Shown one piece after another: positions 1 to 6,238 of a DNA stretch of 8,242 bases. The notes under the pieces are model-generated. The model made no database searches, had not been told where the DNA came from, and saw only the letters and a program-made list of their open reading frames with translations. Source of the DNA: a bacterium (GTDB taxonomy: Bacteria; Patescibacteriota; Saccharimonadia; Saccharimonadales; UBA4665); the NCBI GenBank assembly GCA_021846765.1, contig JAJZWH010000043.1, positions 1-8,242 of the forward strand, written 5' to 3'. Numbering within the stretch: the first letter of the stretch is position 1; the number at the start of each line of letters is the position of its first letter. The position numbers and the translations under genes were made by a program.

Positions 1-204
1 GGTGAACTTACTGCAACTTTTTATTTAACAAGAAACCTCAAAGGTATTATTCAATTAGAAAGCATGTGGAATGAATTAGCTAACAAACAATCTCTCACAT
101 TGTTTTGTGGCTACCCAAAACAAATTCTTGCTAATAATCGGCGGTTTATGAAACAATTGGCTAACCATCATGACAATCAAATTACCATAAATAGCCTAAT
201 CTAA
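1..204 (+). CDS. C-terminal fragment of a probable MEDS-domain sensory protein
   Basis: An open frame runs from the window edge to a TAA at 202-204, giving the last 67 residues of a protein whose start lies outside. The visible part contains a strand-like ATFYLTRN segment, then MWNELANKQ and LFCGYPKQIL, and ends in a polar tail. The 'WNELA...LFCGYP' arrangement resembles the end of MEDS domains (the methanogen/methylotroph DcmR sensory domain, a degenerate RecA/KaiC-like fold), where a similar 'LCAYP' strand is common. That match is from memory of the family and rests on a short piece. MEDS proteins are thought to act in signal sensing, often with histidine kinases or regulators, but no partner domain is visible here. 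It is followed by a 65-bp gap and mscL on the same strand. The reading frame is well supported, the family assignment only moderately. Confidence 0.5.
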   Translation, partial: GELTATFYLTRNLKGIIQLESMWNELANKQSLTLFCGYPKQILANNRRFMKQLANHHDNQITINSLI

Positions 205-228
205 AAAATAGTAGTACATAGTAATTAA

Positions 229-258
229 TTGAATAAAATCTCTATCGTCAGCTAAAAT
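229..258 (+). promoter_or_regulatory. Candidate promoter of mscL
   Basis: TTGAAT (229-234) and TAAAAT (253-258) are separated by 18 bases and resemble sigma-70 -35 and -10 boxes (4/6 and 5/6 matches). Transcription would start near 265, only about five bases before the mscL ATG at 270. An alternative -10, TATATA at 258-263, would place the start on the ATG itself. No Shine-Dalgarno sequence is visible before the ATG. The area is very AT-rich, so chance matches are likely. Confidence 0.4.
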
Positions 259-269
259 ATATAACGAAT

Positions 270-689
270 ATGAAGCAAGACTTAAAAAAATTTATTATGC
301 GAGGGAATATTTTAGATTTAGCTGTGGCTTTTATTTTGGGCGCTTCTTTTAATAGCGTAGTACAGTCATTGGTTAAAAATATGCTGACTCCAATTATTTC
401 AGCTATTGGTGGTCAACCTAACTTCGCCAATTACTATTTCTCAATTAACCATAGTAAATTCCTATACGGAGATTTTGTTAATAGTTTAATATCTTTTATT
501 ATAATCGTTTTGGCATTATTCTTTTTAATAGTCCAGCCATTAAATAAACTAATAGCTTACTCTAAGAAACATAAGACACCCATCGAATCAACAGACAAAA
601 AATGCCCTGAATGTTTAAGTGTCATAGCTAAAGCTGCAACTCGTTGCGCTTTTTGCGGCATCAAACTAATTAACGATGATGTCGTTTAA
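270..689 (+). CDS. mscL: Large-conductance mechanosensitive channel MscL with C-terminal zinc ribbon
   Basis: MscL is a homopentameric membrane channel that opens under membrane tension to release solutes during hypo-osmotic shock. The signature MRGNILDLAVAFILG (residues 10-24) matches the N-terminal helix and start of TM1 in the family. TM1 covers about 14-45, a short periplasmic loop follows, and TM2 is about 69-90 (FVNSLISF onward). At the pore constriction the E. coli Leu19 is kept (Leu17), Gly22 is Ala20 as in Mycobacterium, and Val23 is Phe21. Instead of the usual C-terminal helix bundle there is a zinc ribbon: Cys112-x2-Cys115 and Cys126-x2-Cys129 with ten residues between. Such ribbon-tailed MscL proteins occur in other bacteria. 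Its last 20 bp overlap the 3' end of atpC on the other strand. At 139 residues it is of normal size. The start is the ATG just before the conserved N-terminus. Confidence 0.93.
   Translation: MKQDLKKFIMRGNILDLAVAFILGASFNSVVQSLVKNMLTPIISAIGGQPNFANYYFSINHSKFLYGDFVNSLISFIIIVLALFFLIVQPLNKLIAYSKKHKTPIESTDKKCPECLSVIAKAATRCAFCGIKLINDDVV
630..654. terminator. Stem-loop inside the mscL 3' end, possible weak terminator
   Basis: AAAGC (630-634) pairs with GCTTT (648-652) and GCAA (636-639) with TTGC (644-647), with one bulged T (635) and a CTCG loop. On the + strand the arm runs into a short T stretch (650-654). On the - strand it lies 18 bases beyond the atpC stop codon, where it is the strongest fold I see near the end of the ATP synthase operon, but no real T-tract follows. 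It falls within the mscL zinc-ribbon codons, so it may be only coding constraint. Confidence 0.2.
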
Positions 690-1095
690 GATTAGCTAGT
701 TGCAATCTAACAGTTTGTCGATCTACTAAAGCCTGAGCGTGTTCTAAGGATGATTGATCTTTAGCTTCAGCTTTCATTTTTTTGGCTCTTTCCATTGCTT
801 CCTGGGCTTCTGCCTGATTGACGTCGTCGGGCGAATGAACTTCATCTACAAGTACTTTTAGGACGTTATTAGACACTTCAATAGCCCCGCCATAAGTAGC
901 ATAGTATTCAAGTGCAGAATCGGCATCTCTAGCTTGTTTACGAACGGCAATAATCCCTGGCGCAATAACGCTAAACAAGGGCATATGATGAGCTAAGACC
1001 CCAATACGTCCATCTAGAGTTGGCAAAATAACTTCATAGACATCATCGTCATATTTTTTACCACTAATAGCCGTTAGTATAAAATGCAGGAACAT
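670..1095 (-). CDS. atpC: F-type ATP synthase subunit epsilon
   Basis: Epsilon binds the foot of gamma, contacts the c-ring and can inhibit ATP hydrolysis through its C-terminal helices. The N-terminal beta-sandwich is recognisable: YEVILPTLDGRIGVLAHHMPLF (about residues 20-41) matches the family pattern 'VvlPt.dGeiGvL.gH.pl', followed by ALEYYATYGGAIEVSNN (about 61-77). From about residue 92 the protein is charged and helical, forming the two-helix C-terminal domain, so this is the long form with the potential inhibitory arm. At 141 residues it is of usual length. It starts six bases after the atpD stop. The nearest Shine-Dalgarno-like AGGA is 16 bases away, too far to be efficient, so translation is probably coupled to atpD. 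It ends with TAA inside the last codons of mscL. Confidence 0.95.
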   Translation of the reverse strand: MFLHFILTAISGKKYDDDVYEVILPTLDGRIGVLAHHMPLFSVIAPGIIAVRKQARDADSALEYYATYGGAIEVSNNVLKVLVDEVHSPDDVNQAEAQEAMERAKKMKAEAKDQSSLEHAQALVDRQTVRLQLANLKRHHR

Positions 1096-1101
1096 AAATC
1101 T

Positions 1102-2487
1102 TTATTTAACGTCCTCTATATTACCTTTGAGATAAAAAGCTGATTCTGGTTTTTGATCATGTTTACCGTCGAGAATCTCTTTAAAGCCACGAATTGTATC
1201 ACTTAATTTAACATACTGTCCTGGATTGTTAGTAAATTGCTCAGCAACAAAGAATGGCTGACTTAAAAATCTCTGAATTCGTCTAGCTCTGGCTACAGTT
1301 AATTTATCCTCTTCAGATAATTCTTCCATGCCCAAAATAGCAATAATATCTTGCAAGTCTTTGTATCGCTGGAGGATTCGTTGCACTTCTCGGGCTACGT
1401 TATAGTGTTCTTCGCCAACAATTTCTGGATCAAGAATGGTAGAGCTTGAATCCAGTGGATCAACAGCGGGATAAATACCAATCTCGGTCAAGGCCCTACT
1501 TAAAGCTATGGTTGAGTCTAAATGAGCAAAAGTCGTAGCTGGAGCAGGATCCGTAAAGTCATCAGCAGGGACATAAACTGCTTGAACGGAAGTAATTGAA
1601 CCTTCTTTAGTAGAAGTAATTCGTTCTTGCAGTTGACCCATTTCTTGAGCAAGGTTAGGCTGATAGCCTACTGCAGATGGCAACCTACCGAGTAATGCCG
1701 AAACTTCAGCTCCAGCTTGAGTAAAACGAAAAATATTATCTATAAATAACAAGACGTCATTGCCTTTATCTCTAAAACCTTCAGCAATTGTTAGGCCAGA
1801 TAAACCAACTCTTAATCTAGCTCCAGGAGGTTCATTCATCTGCCCAAATACTAAAGAGGTGTTTTTAATAACTCCCGACTCGCTCATCTCTCCGTACAGA
1901 TCATTTCCTTCACGAGTTCGTTCACCAACGCCAGCAAATACCGAATAACCAGAATGAAACTTGGCAATATTATTAATCAATTCTTGGATTAAAACTGTTT
2001 TACCAACACCAGCACCACCAAACAAACCGACTTTACCACCTTTAGTGACTGGGCAAATTAAGTCAATTACTTTAATCCCTGTTTCTAATACCTCAACCGA
2101 ACCTGATTGATCCATCAAAGGCGGTGGAGTTTTGTGTATTGGCGCCCATTCTTTAAATACTCCTGCCTGTTTATCTATGGGTTGACCAGTTACATTAAAC
2201 ATTCTACCCAAGGTCTGTTCGCCAATTGGAACACTAATAGCTGCTTGAGTATCAATCACTTCATGACCTCGCTGTAATCCATCCGTAGAACCAAGAGCTA
2301 TGGCCCTAACAGATGTTTCGCTAAGATGCTGAGCTACTTCTAAAGTTAATTCCTGATTATCCAATTTTAACTTTAACGCATTGTAGATTTGAGGCAGTTC
2401 TCCTTGACTAAATTCTATATCTACCACTACCCCAACAACTTGGGTAATAGTACCTTTATTTTGCTGATTTAATATCTGGTTAGCCAT
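1102..2487 (-). CDS. atpD: F-type ATP synthase catalytic subunit beta
   Basis: Beta carries the catalytic nucleotide sites of F1. With the start chosen here (461 residues) the Walker A loop GGAGVGKT is at 157-164, the catalytic Glu in GERTREGND at 189, and Walker B LLFID at 246-250. The conserved ALLGRLPSAVGYQP block is at 264-277 and the torque-transmitting DELSEED loop, here EELSEED, at 388-394. All catalytic residues that I can place are present. The frame stays open upstream to a GTG at 2533-2535, but that would overlap atpG by 26 bp. The ATG at 2485-2487 has a good AAGGA six bases before it and gives the usual family N-terminus and length, so I use it. It follows atpG by 22 bp and precedes atpC by 6 bp. 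Confidence 0.97.
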   Translation of the reverse strand: MANQILNQQNKGTITQVVGVVVDIEFSQGELPQIYNALKLKLDNQELTLEVAQHLSETSVRAIALGSTDGLQRGHEVIDTQAAISVPIGEQTLGRMFNVTGQPIDKQAGVFKEWAPIHKTPPPLMDQSGSVEVLETGIKVIDLICPVTKGGKVGLFGGAGVGKTVLIQELINNIAKFHSGYSVFAGVGERTREGNDLYGEMSESGVIKNTSLVFGQMNEPPGARLRVGLSGLTIAEGFRDKGNDVLLFIDNIFRFTQAGAEVSALLGRLPSAVGYQPNLAQEMGQLQERITSTKEGSITSVQAVYVPADDFTDPAPATTFAHLDSTIALSRALTEIGIYPAVDPLDSSSTILDPEIVGEEHYNVAREVQRILQRYKDLQDIIAILGMEELSEEDKLTVARARRIQRFLSQPFFVAEQFTNNPGQYVKLSDTIRGFKEILDGKHDQKPESAFYLKGNIEDVK

Positions 2488-2493
2488 ATTTCT

Positions 2494-2498
2494 TCCTT
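2494..2498 (-). promoter_or_regulatory. Ribosome binding site that decides the atpD start
   Basis: On the minus strand AAGGA lies six bases before the ATG at 2485-2487, inside a purine-rich GAGAAAGGAAG. This supports the 461-residue beta subunit rather than the 477-residue reading from the upstream GTG, which has no comparable site. Confidence 0.75.
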
Positions 2499-2509
2499 TC
2501 TCGTTATAT

Positions 2510-3376
2510 TCATCCATTAAGTGCTTCTGCGCCACCAGTTATCTCGGCTAGTTCCTGAGTAATGGCAGCTTGACGAGCAGTATTTAAGGCAAGGGTATAA
2601 TCATCAATTAATTCATTAGCGTTATCAGTGGCATTCTTGGTAGCCACCATACGCATAGCGTGCTCGCTAGCTAAACTTTCTAAAATCGCCTGCCATAATT
2701 GCGCTTCAATTAATCTGGTAGTTACTTGCTGGATAACCGTTTCTACGTCCGGCTCAAAAGTAACATTAGAAGTAAAATCTTTATCTTTATTAGGCTTAGC
2801 AACTGGTAAAAGTTCCATTTCAATTACCCTCTGATTAATAGTAGATATAAAGGATGTATAGATAATTTCAATAGCTTCAGACAGTCCATCATTATAGTGC
2901 TGTAAAACATTATTAAGTAAAGGTCGAATACTGTCGGCAGTCGGCTGATCGCCAAAAGGCTGATAAACAGCTAATAAATTAACCTTTTCAATTCTTCGAA
3001 CAAATGAAGCTCCTTTATTACCGATCATTATAACTTGTGATCCCACGCTTTCCTGTTGATCGCGCTTTAAGGCGATTAATAACTGTTTATGGACATTAGC
3101 ATTATAAGCTCCAGCCAACCCACTATTGGAGGTAATGACTACATAAAGTCTTTTGTTAATTTTACGCTTAGCAAACATTGGGTGCGTTTCCGCTTCCGGA
3201 ATAGAACCTAGTCGCTGTAAAAATTCATAAGCTAACTGTTGATAATCTCGACTACGCAAGGCGATAACTTGAGCTCTACGTAATTTGCTGGCACTAACTA
3301 ATTCCATGGCTTTTGTTATTTGTCTGGTAGAACGTATAGAATTAATGCGGCGTTTTAAAACAATTGTACTAGGCAT
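2510..3376 (-). CDS. atpG: F-type ATP synthase subunit gamma
   Basis: Gamma is the central rotating shaft inside the alpha3beta3 hexamer. The N-terminal helix has the family signature LKRRINSIRSTRQITKAMELVSASKLRRAQ (residues 7-36, interrupted here only for description). The C-terminal helix has MRMVATKNATDNANELI and ends in the typical TARQAAITQELAEITGGAEAL, which matches the most conserved end of the family. The central Rossmann-like domain contains SNSGLAGAYN where most species have 'SdrGLcGgyN', a mild departure. At 288 residues it is of normal length. It begins five bases after the atpA stop. The nearest AGGA is 18 bases before the ATG, so translational coupling to atpA is likely. It ends with TGA before atpD. 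Confidence 0.96.
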   Translation of the reverse strand: MPSTIVLKRRINSIRSTRQITKAMELVSASKLRRAQVIALRSRDYQQLAYEFLQRLGSIPEAETHPMFAKRKINKRLYVVITSNSGLAGAYNANVHKQLLIALKRDQQESVGSQVIMIGNKGASFVRRIEKVNLLAVYQPFGDQPTADSIRPLLNNVLQHYNDGLSEAIEIIYTSFISTINQRVIEMELLPVAKPNKDKDFTSNVTFEPDVETVIQQVTTRLIEAQLWQAILESLASEHAMRMVATKNATDNANELIDDYTLALNTARQAAITQELAEITGGAEALNG

Positions 3377-3381
3377 AGAAA

Positions 3382-4950
3382 CTAAACTGAACTTTCCTTA
3401 TTTTTAGGTTTATCTTTAGTTTCATCCAAGTAACCTAGAGCAACTTCTTTAGCTACATTTAAAATAATCTTGTCCTGTTCTTCACTTGGTTTATTCCCAC
3501 TATTAAGTTCTTGGGTTAATTTGAGATGACGTTGGCTTAATTCTCTAAGTAGAGCTTCCTGAGCTAATTTAATTTTCTCAAGTGGGACTTTATCTAATGT
3601 ACCTCTAGTAGCCGCTAGCAACATAGCATACATTTGCCATATGCTATAAGGTGAGTACTGATTTTGTTTTAATAGTTCTGTTAAACGTTGGCCTCTTTCG
3701 ATAGTATGTCTAGTTTCTGGATCAAGATCAGTGGAAAATTGGGAAAAAGCCGCCAATTCTCTAAACTGAGCAAGACTTAGCTTTAATCCACCAGCTACTG
3801 CTTTAATGGCCTTATTTTGAGCCGCTCCACCAACACGAGATACCGACTGACCGACAGATATTGCAGGTCTAATTCCTTGATAAAAAAGATTATTTTCCAG
3901 AAAAATCTGTCCATCGGTAATAGAAATAACGTTTGTTGGGATATAGGCAGATATTTCTCCAGCCTGAGTTTCAATAATTGGTAAAGCTGTCAGCGAACCT
4001 CCGCCTAGTTCGTCAGATAATTTAGCAGATCGTTCTAGCAATCGAGAATGTAGATAAAAAACATCCCCTGGATATGCTTCTCGTCCCGGTGGACGACGTA
4101 ACAGTAAAGACATTTGTCGATAAGCCTGAGCATGTTTAGTTAAATCATCATAAACAATTAAAGCGTGCTGTTTATTGTCTCGAAAGTACTCTCCGATAGT
4201 TGCTCCAGCATATGGCGCAAGATATAGTAGGGCAGCTGGGTCAGCTGGAGAAGTAGCGATTATGATTGTTTGTTCCATTACTCCTTCTCTAGTCAATCGT
4301 TCTTTTAAAGCAGCCAGTTTAGATAATTTCTGTCCAATTGCAACATATACATTGATAACACCAGTTTTCTGTCTAGCTTGATTAATCATTGTATCTACGG
4401 CTATAGCTGTTTTGCCTGTTTGACGATCTCCGATTATAAGTTCTCTTTGTCCTCGTCCAATAGGCACCATGGCATCAATAGCTACTAATCCAGTCATTAA
4501 TGGTTCAAAAACACTCTTTCGATCAAGAACACCTGGGGCAGGGCGTTCAATACGGCTAGAATAGCTAGACTTAATTGGCTTTCCGCCATCAACTGGATTA
4601 CCTAAAGGATCAATAACACGACCAACAAGTTCTGGTCCAACCGGAATTTCCAATACCTTGCCGCTTAATCTAACTGTAGCCCCAGCCATAACCAAGTTAT
4701 CTTCACCCATCAATACCGCACCTATTTCATCTTGTCCTAAATTAAACGCAAAAGCAGTAACGGTGCTAGAATTAATCCCTTCAATTTCTAGCATTTCATT
4801 AAAGCCGGCTTTGGACAGTCCATAGATCCAAGCAATACCATCACCAACTCGAGTTACGATACCCACGTTTTCAATTTCCGGTCGAGCTCTTAACTCAGCA
4901 ATAGCTGAACGAATATCTTCGGATAATGAGGCAATAGATAAATCAGACAT
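3382..4950 (-). CDS. atpA: F-type ATP synthase subunit alpha
   Basis: Alpha alternates with beta in the F1 hexamer, binds non-catalytic nucleotide and supplies the arginine finger. Walker A GDRQTGKT is at 174-181, Walker B ALIVYDD at 263-269, and the arginine finger is Arg372 in SVSRVGGAAQ. The N-terminal beta-barrel has IVTRVGDGIAWIYGL (31-45), and RELAAFSQF (397-405) marks the start of the C-terminal domain. At 522 residues it is slightly longer than the roughly 500-513 of many bacteria, owing to a polar lysine-rich tail ending in KPKNKESSV. The start lies four bases after atpH, with AAAGGA about ten bases upstream inside the last codons of atpH. No missing key residue is seen. Confidence 0.97.
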   Translation of the reverse strand: MSDLSIASLSEDIRSAIAELRARPEIENVGIVTRVGDGIAWIYGLSKAGFNEMLEIEGINSSTVTAFAFNLGQDEIGAVLMGEDNLVMAGATVRLSGKVLEIPVGPELVGRVIDPLGNPVDGGKPIKSSYSSRIERPAPGVLDRKSVFEPLMTGLVAIDAMVPIGRGQRELIIGDRQTGKTAIAVDTMINQARQKTGVINVYVAIGQKLSKLAALKERLTREGVMEQTIIIATSPADPAALLYLAPYAGATIGEYFRDNKQHALIVYDDLTKHAQAYRQMSLLLRRPPGREAYPGDVFYLHSRLLERSAKLSDELGGGSLTALPIIETQAGEISAYIPTNVISITDGQIFLENNLFYQGIRPAISVGQSVSRVGGAAQNKAIKAVAGGLKLSLAQFRELAAFSQFSTDLDPETRHTIERGQRLTELLKQNQYSPYSIWQMYAMLLAATRGTLDKVPLEKIKLAQEALLRELSQRHLKLTQELNSGNKPSEEQDKIILNVAKEVALGYLDETKDKPKNKESSV

Positions 4951-4954
4951 ATAT

Positions 4955-5371
4955 TTAATTTCCTTTTACGTTAATTGCTTTCTTAAAACGATTCAGACGC
5001 CGAGCAATAGATATATCTAAACGTTGCTCAGCCAATTCCATTTTTGCGCCACCTATTACCTTAGTATCAATTAGTGGTGTTACCTTAACTTGCTTAGCCT
5101 GGGGATAATAAGCTGCAAACGGTTTAGCTAATTCTTGATAAATTTTTTCGGGTAATGGGCGAGCAACTCGAGCCAAAATATCTATATATCCAGATTGAGC
5201 CCAAAATTTCTGGACGTCACGCATTAATGAACCTAGTTCACTAACTCGATGCTCTTCTAGTAAGTAAGCCGCGACTCCTGTAGACAATTTCTGAGTTTGT
5301 TGACTACCTTGAGCTAGACCAAGATCAGCCACAACGCGAGCTAATTGATGGAGAGGAATTTTACTAGACAT
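4955..5371 (-). CDS. atpH: F-type ATP synthase subunit delta (short form)
   Basis: Delta (OSCP in mitochondria) caps F1 and ties it to the b-subunit stalk. The clearest family signal is the C-terminal block PLIDTKVIGGAKMELAEQRLDISIARRLNRF (residues 99-129), equivalent to 'vD.sliGGv.irvgd.viDgSvrgrL..l' in other delta subunits. The N-terminal part is helical and poorly conserved. At 138 residues it is about 40 shorter than the usual 175-180, apparently because the N-terminal helix bundle is reduced. I recall short deltas from other CPR genomes, so this is probably lineage-typical rather than a truncation, and the frame is intact. Position between atpF (6 bp gap) and atpA (4 bp gap) supports the call strongly. 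A Shine-Dalgarno-like AAGG lies 11 bases before the ATG. Confidence 0.9.
   Translation of the reverse strand: MSSKIPLHQLARVVADLGLAQGSQQTQKLSTGVAAYLLEEHRVSELGSLMRDVQKFWAQSGYIDILARVARPLPEKIYQELAKPFAAYYPQAKQVKVTPLIDTKVIGGAKMELAEQRLDISIARRLNRFKKAINVKGN
4961..4966 (-). promoter_or_regulatory. Ribosome binding site of atpA inside the end of atpH
   Basis: Minus-strand AAAGGA lies ten bases before the atpA ATG and is made by the last Lys-Gly codons of atpH. The atpH stop codon sits between this site and the start, an arrangement that favours translational coupling. Confidence 0.6.
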
Positions 5372-5377
5372 TATTCT

Positions 5378-5914
5378 TTAAGCCTTTCTCCCAGCTAAAG
5401 CTCGTTCAATTAATGATGCATCTTTGTGGGCGTCGACCTTTTCATCCAAAACTATGGATGTAGCTGAAGCTACTAAATTGACCATTTCTTTTTCCAATTT
5501 TTGTTTAGCTCGAGCTAATTCTTGATTAGCTTTAATTTCTGATTCTTTTAAAATTAAATCAGCTTTAGCTTTGGCGTCGTTTTCGGCATCTTTAATGATT
5601 GTTTTAGCTGTCTGGTTAGCATCAGTGATAATCTGGTCAGCTTTAACCCTAGTCAGATGTAGAGTTTTTTCAATTTTATCCTCTAAGGCAGCTTCATCAT
5701 GACGCATCTTTTCACCTAGCTTAACTCCATCTTCAATCAGTTGACGTCTTTGTTGCAAAATTTTAATTATCGGATTAAACGCCCATTTGCGCAAAACTAG
5801 CAAAGCTAATACAAAAGTAATTAACTGAATCACTAAAGCCGAACTATCTACCCCTAAGGCACCAAGGCCTGAAGAAGAACTCGATGCGATAATCTGATAA
5901 TTAATTGGTGTCAT
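5378..5914 (-). CDS. atpF: F-type ATP synthase subunit b
   Basis: Subunit b forms the outer stalk that holds F1 still against Fo. A short N-terminal region with a run of serines (residues 11-15) precedes one membrane helix at about 26-42 (ALVIQLITFVLALLVL). The conserved boundary KWAFNPIIKILQQRR (43-57) then leads into a long charged coiled coil rich in Ala, Lys and Glu up to about residue 150. At 178 residues it is of usual size. Sequence conservation of b is low in general, so the call rests on architecture, the FnPi.k.l..R boundary motif and the position between atpE and atpH. There is one b gene and no b' paralogue, implying a homodimeric stalk. AAGG about 13 bases before the ATG is a modest ribosome site. 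Confidence 0.95.
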   Translation of the reverse strand: MTPINYQIIASSSSSGLGALGVDSSALVIQLITFVLALLVLRKWAFNPIIKILQQRRQLIEDGVKLGEKMRHDEAALEDKIEKTLHLTRVKADQIITDANQTAKTIIKDAENDAKAKADLILKESEIKANQELARAKQKLEKEMVNLVASATSIVLDEKVDAHKDASLIERALAGRKA

Positions 5915-5932
5915 CTATTTATTGCGACCTTT

Positions 5933-6163
5933 TTACTTAACAATGAATATAGAGGCAAAGGCTAATAGGCCGAAAAGCTCGACAATTGCCACAAAAATTA
6001 ATGCTTGACCTAAGAACTTTGCTGCTTCTGGATTACGACCAACAGCTTGAAGATAATTACCACCAATTAGTCCAATGCCAATACCTGGCCCTATAAAACC
6101 GCCGCCAATCATTAATCCTTTGCCGATAATAGCGGTGTTTATTGCCTCAGTTAATGCTACCAT
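5933..6163 (-). CDS. atpE: F-type ATP synthase subunit c (rotor ring proteolipid)
   Basis: Subunit c is a two-helix hairpin; multiple copies form the rotating ring that carries the coupling ion. Helix 1 has the tight-packing glycine motif GPGIGIGLIGG (residues 25-35), the polar loop is GRNPEA (42-47, where many species have RQPE), and helix 2 carries the essential carboxylate Glu62 in FVAIVELFGLLAF. Sodium-binding rings of the Ilyobacter type have Gln in helix 1 (Ile30 here) and Ser or Thr next to the glutamate (Leu63 here); neither is present, so proton coupling is inferred. At 76 residues it is of normal length. It is preceded by the widest gap in the operon and the strongest ribosome site. 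Confidence 0.97.
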   Translation of the reverse strand: MVALTEAINTAIIGKGLMIGGGFIGPGIGIGLIGGNYLQAVGRNPEAAKFLGQALIFVAIVELFGLLAFASIFIVK

Positions 6164-6171
6164 ATTATTTA

Positions 6172-6184
6172 TCCTTACTCCTTA
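6172..6184 (-). promoter_or_regulatory. Tandem Shine-Dalgarno region before atpE
   Basis: On the minus strand AAGGAG (6179-6184) is followed by a second AAGGA (6172-6176), the latter eight bases before the atpE ATG. It sits at the end of a 75-bp untranslated, AT-rich gap. The E. coli atpE leader is a known translational enhancer that raises c-subunit output; a similar role here is inference. Confidence 0.6.
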
Positions 6185-6238
6185 ATATTGTTACTTAAAT
6201 TAATAATCATGATCATCGACTAGCTATACCCATTTAAT

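Noticed and set aside
689..708. Stem-loop AGATT...AATCT just after the mscL stop, considered as a terminator
   Set aside because: Seven base pairs with a bulge, but no T-tract follows on either strand, and the bases encode the end of AtpC.
1760..1948. Plus-strand open frame of 62 codons within atpD
   Set aside because: It lies entirely antisense to strongly conserved atpD codons and has no ribosome site or recognisable protein features.
2628..2834. Plus-strand open frame of 68 codons within atpG
   Set aside because: Antisense shadow of atpG; the cysteine- and isoleucine-rich translation has no family resemblance.
4175..4381. Plus-strand open frame of 68 codons within atpA
   Set aside because: Antisense to conserved atpA sequence, with no start signals of its own.
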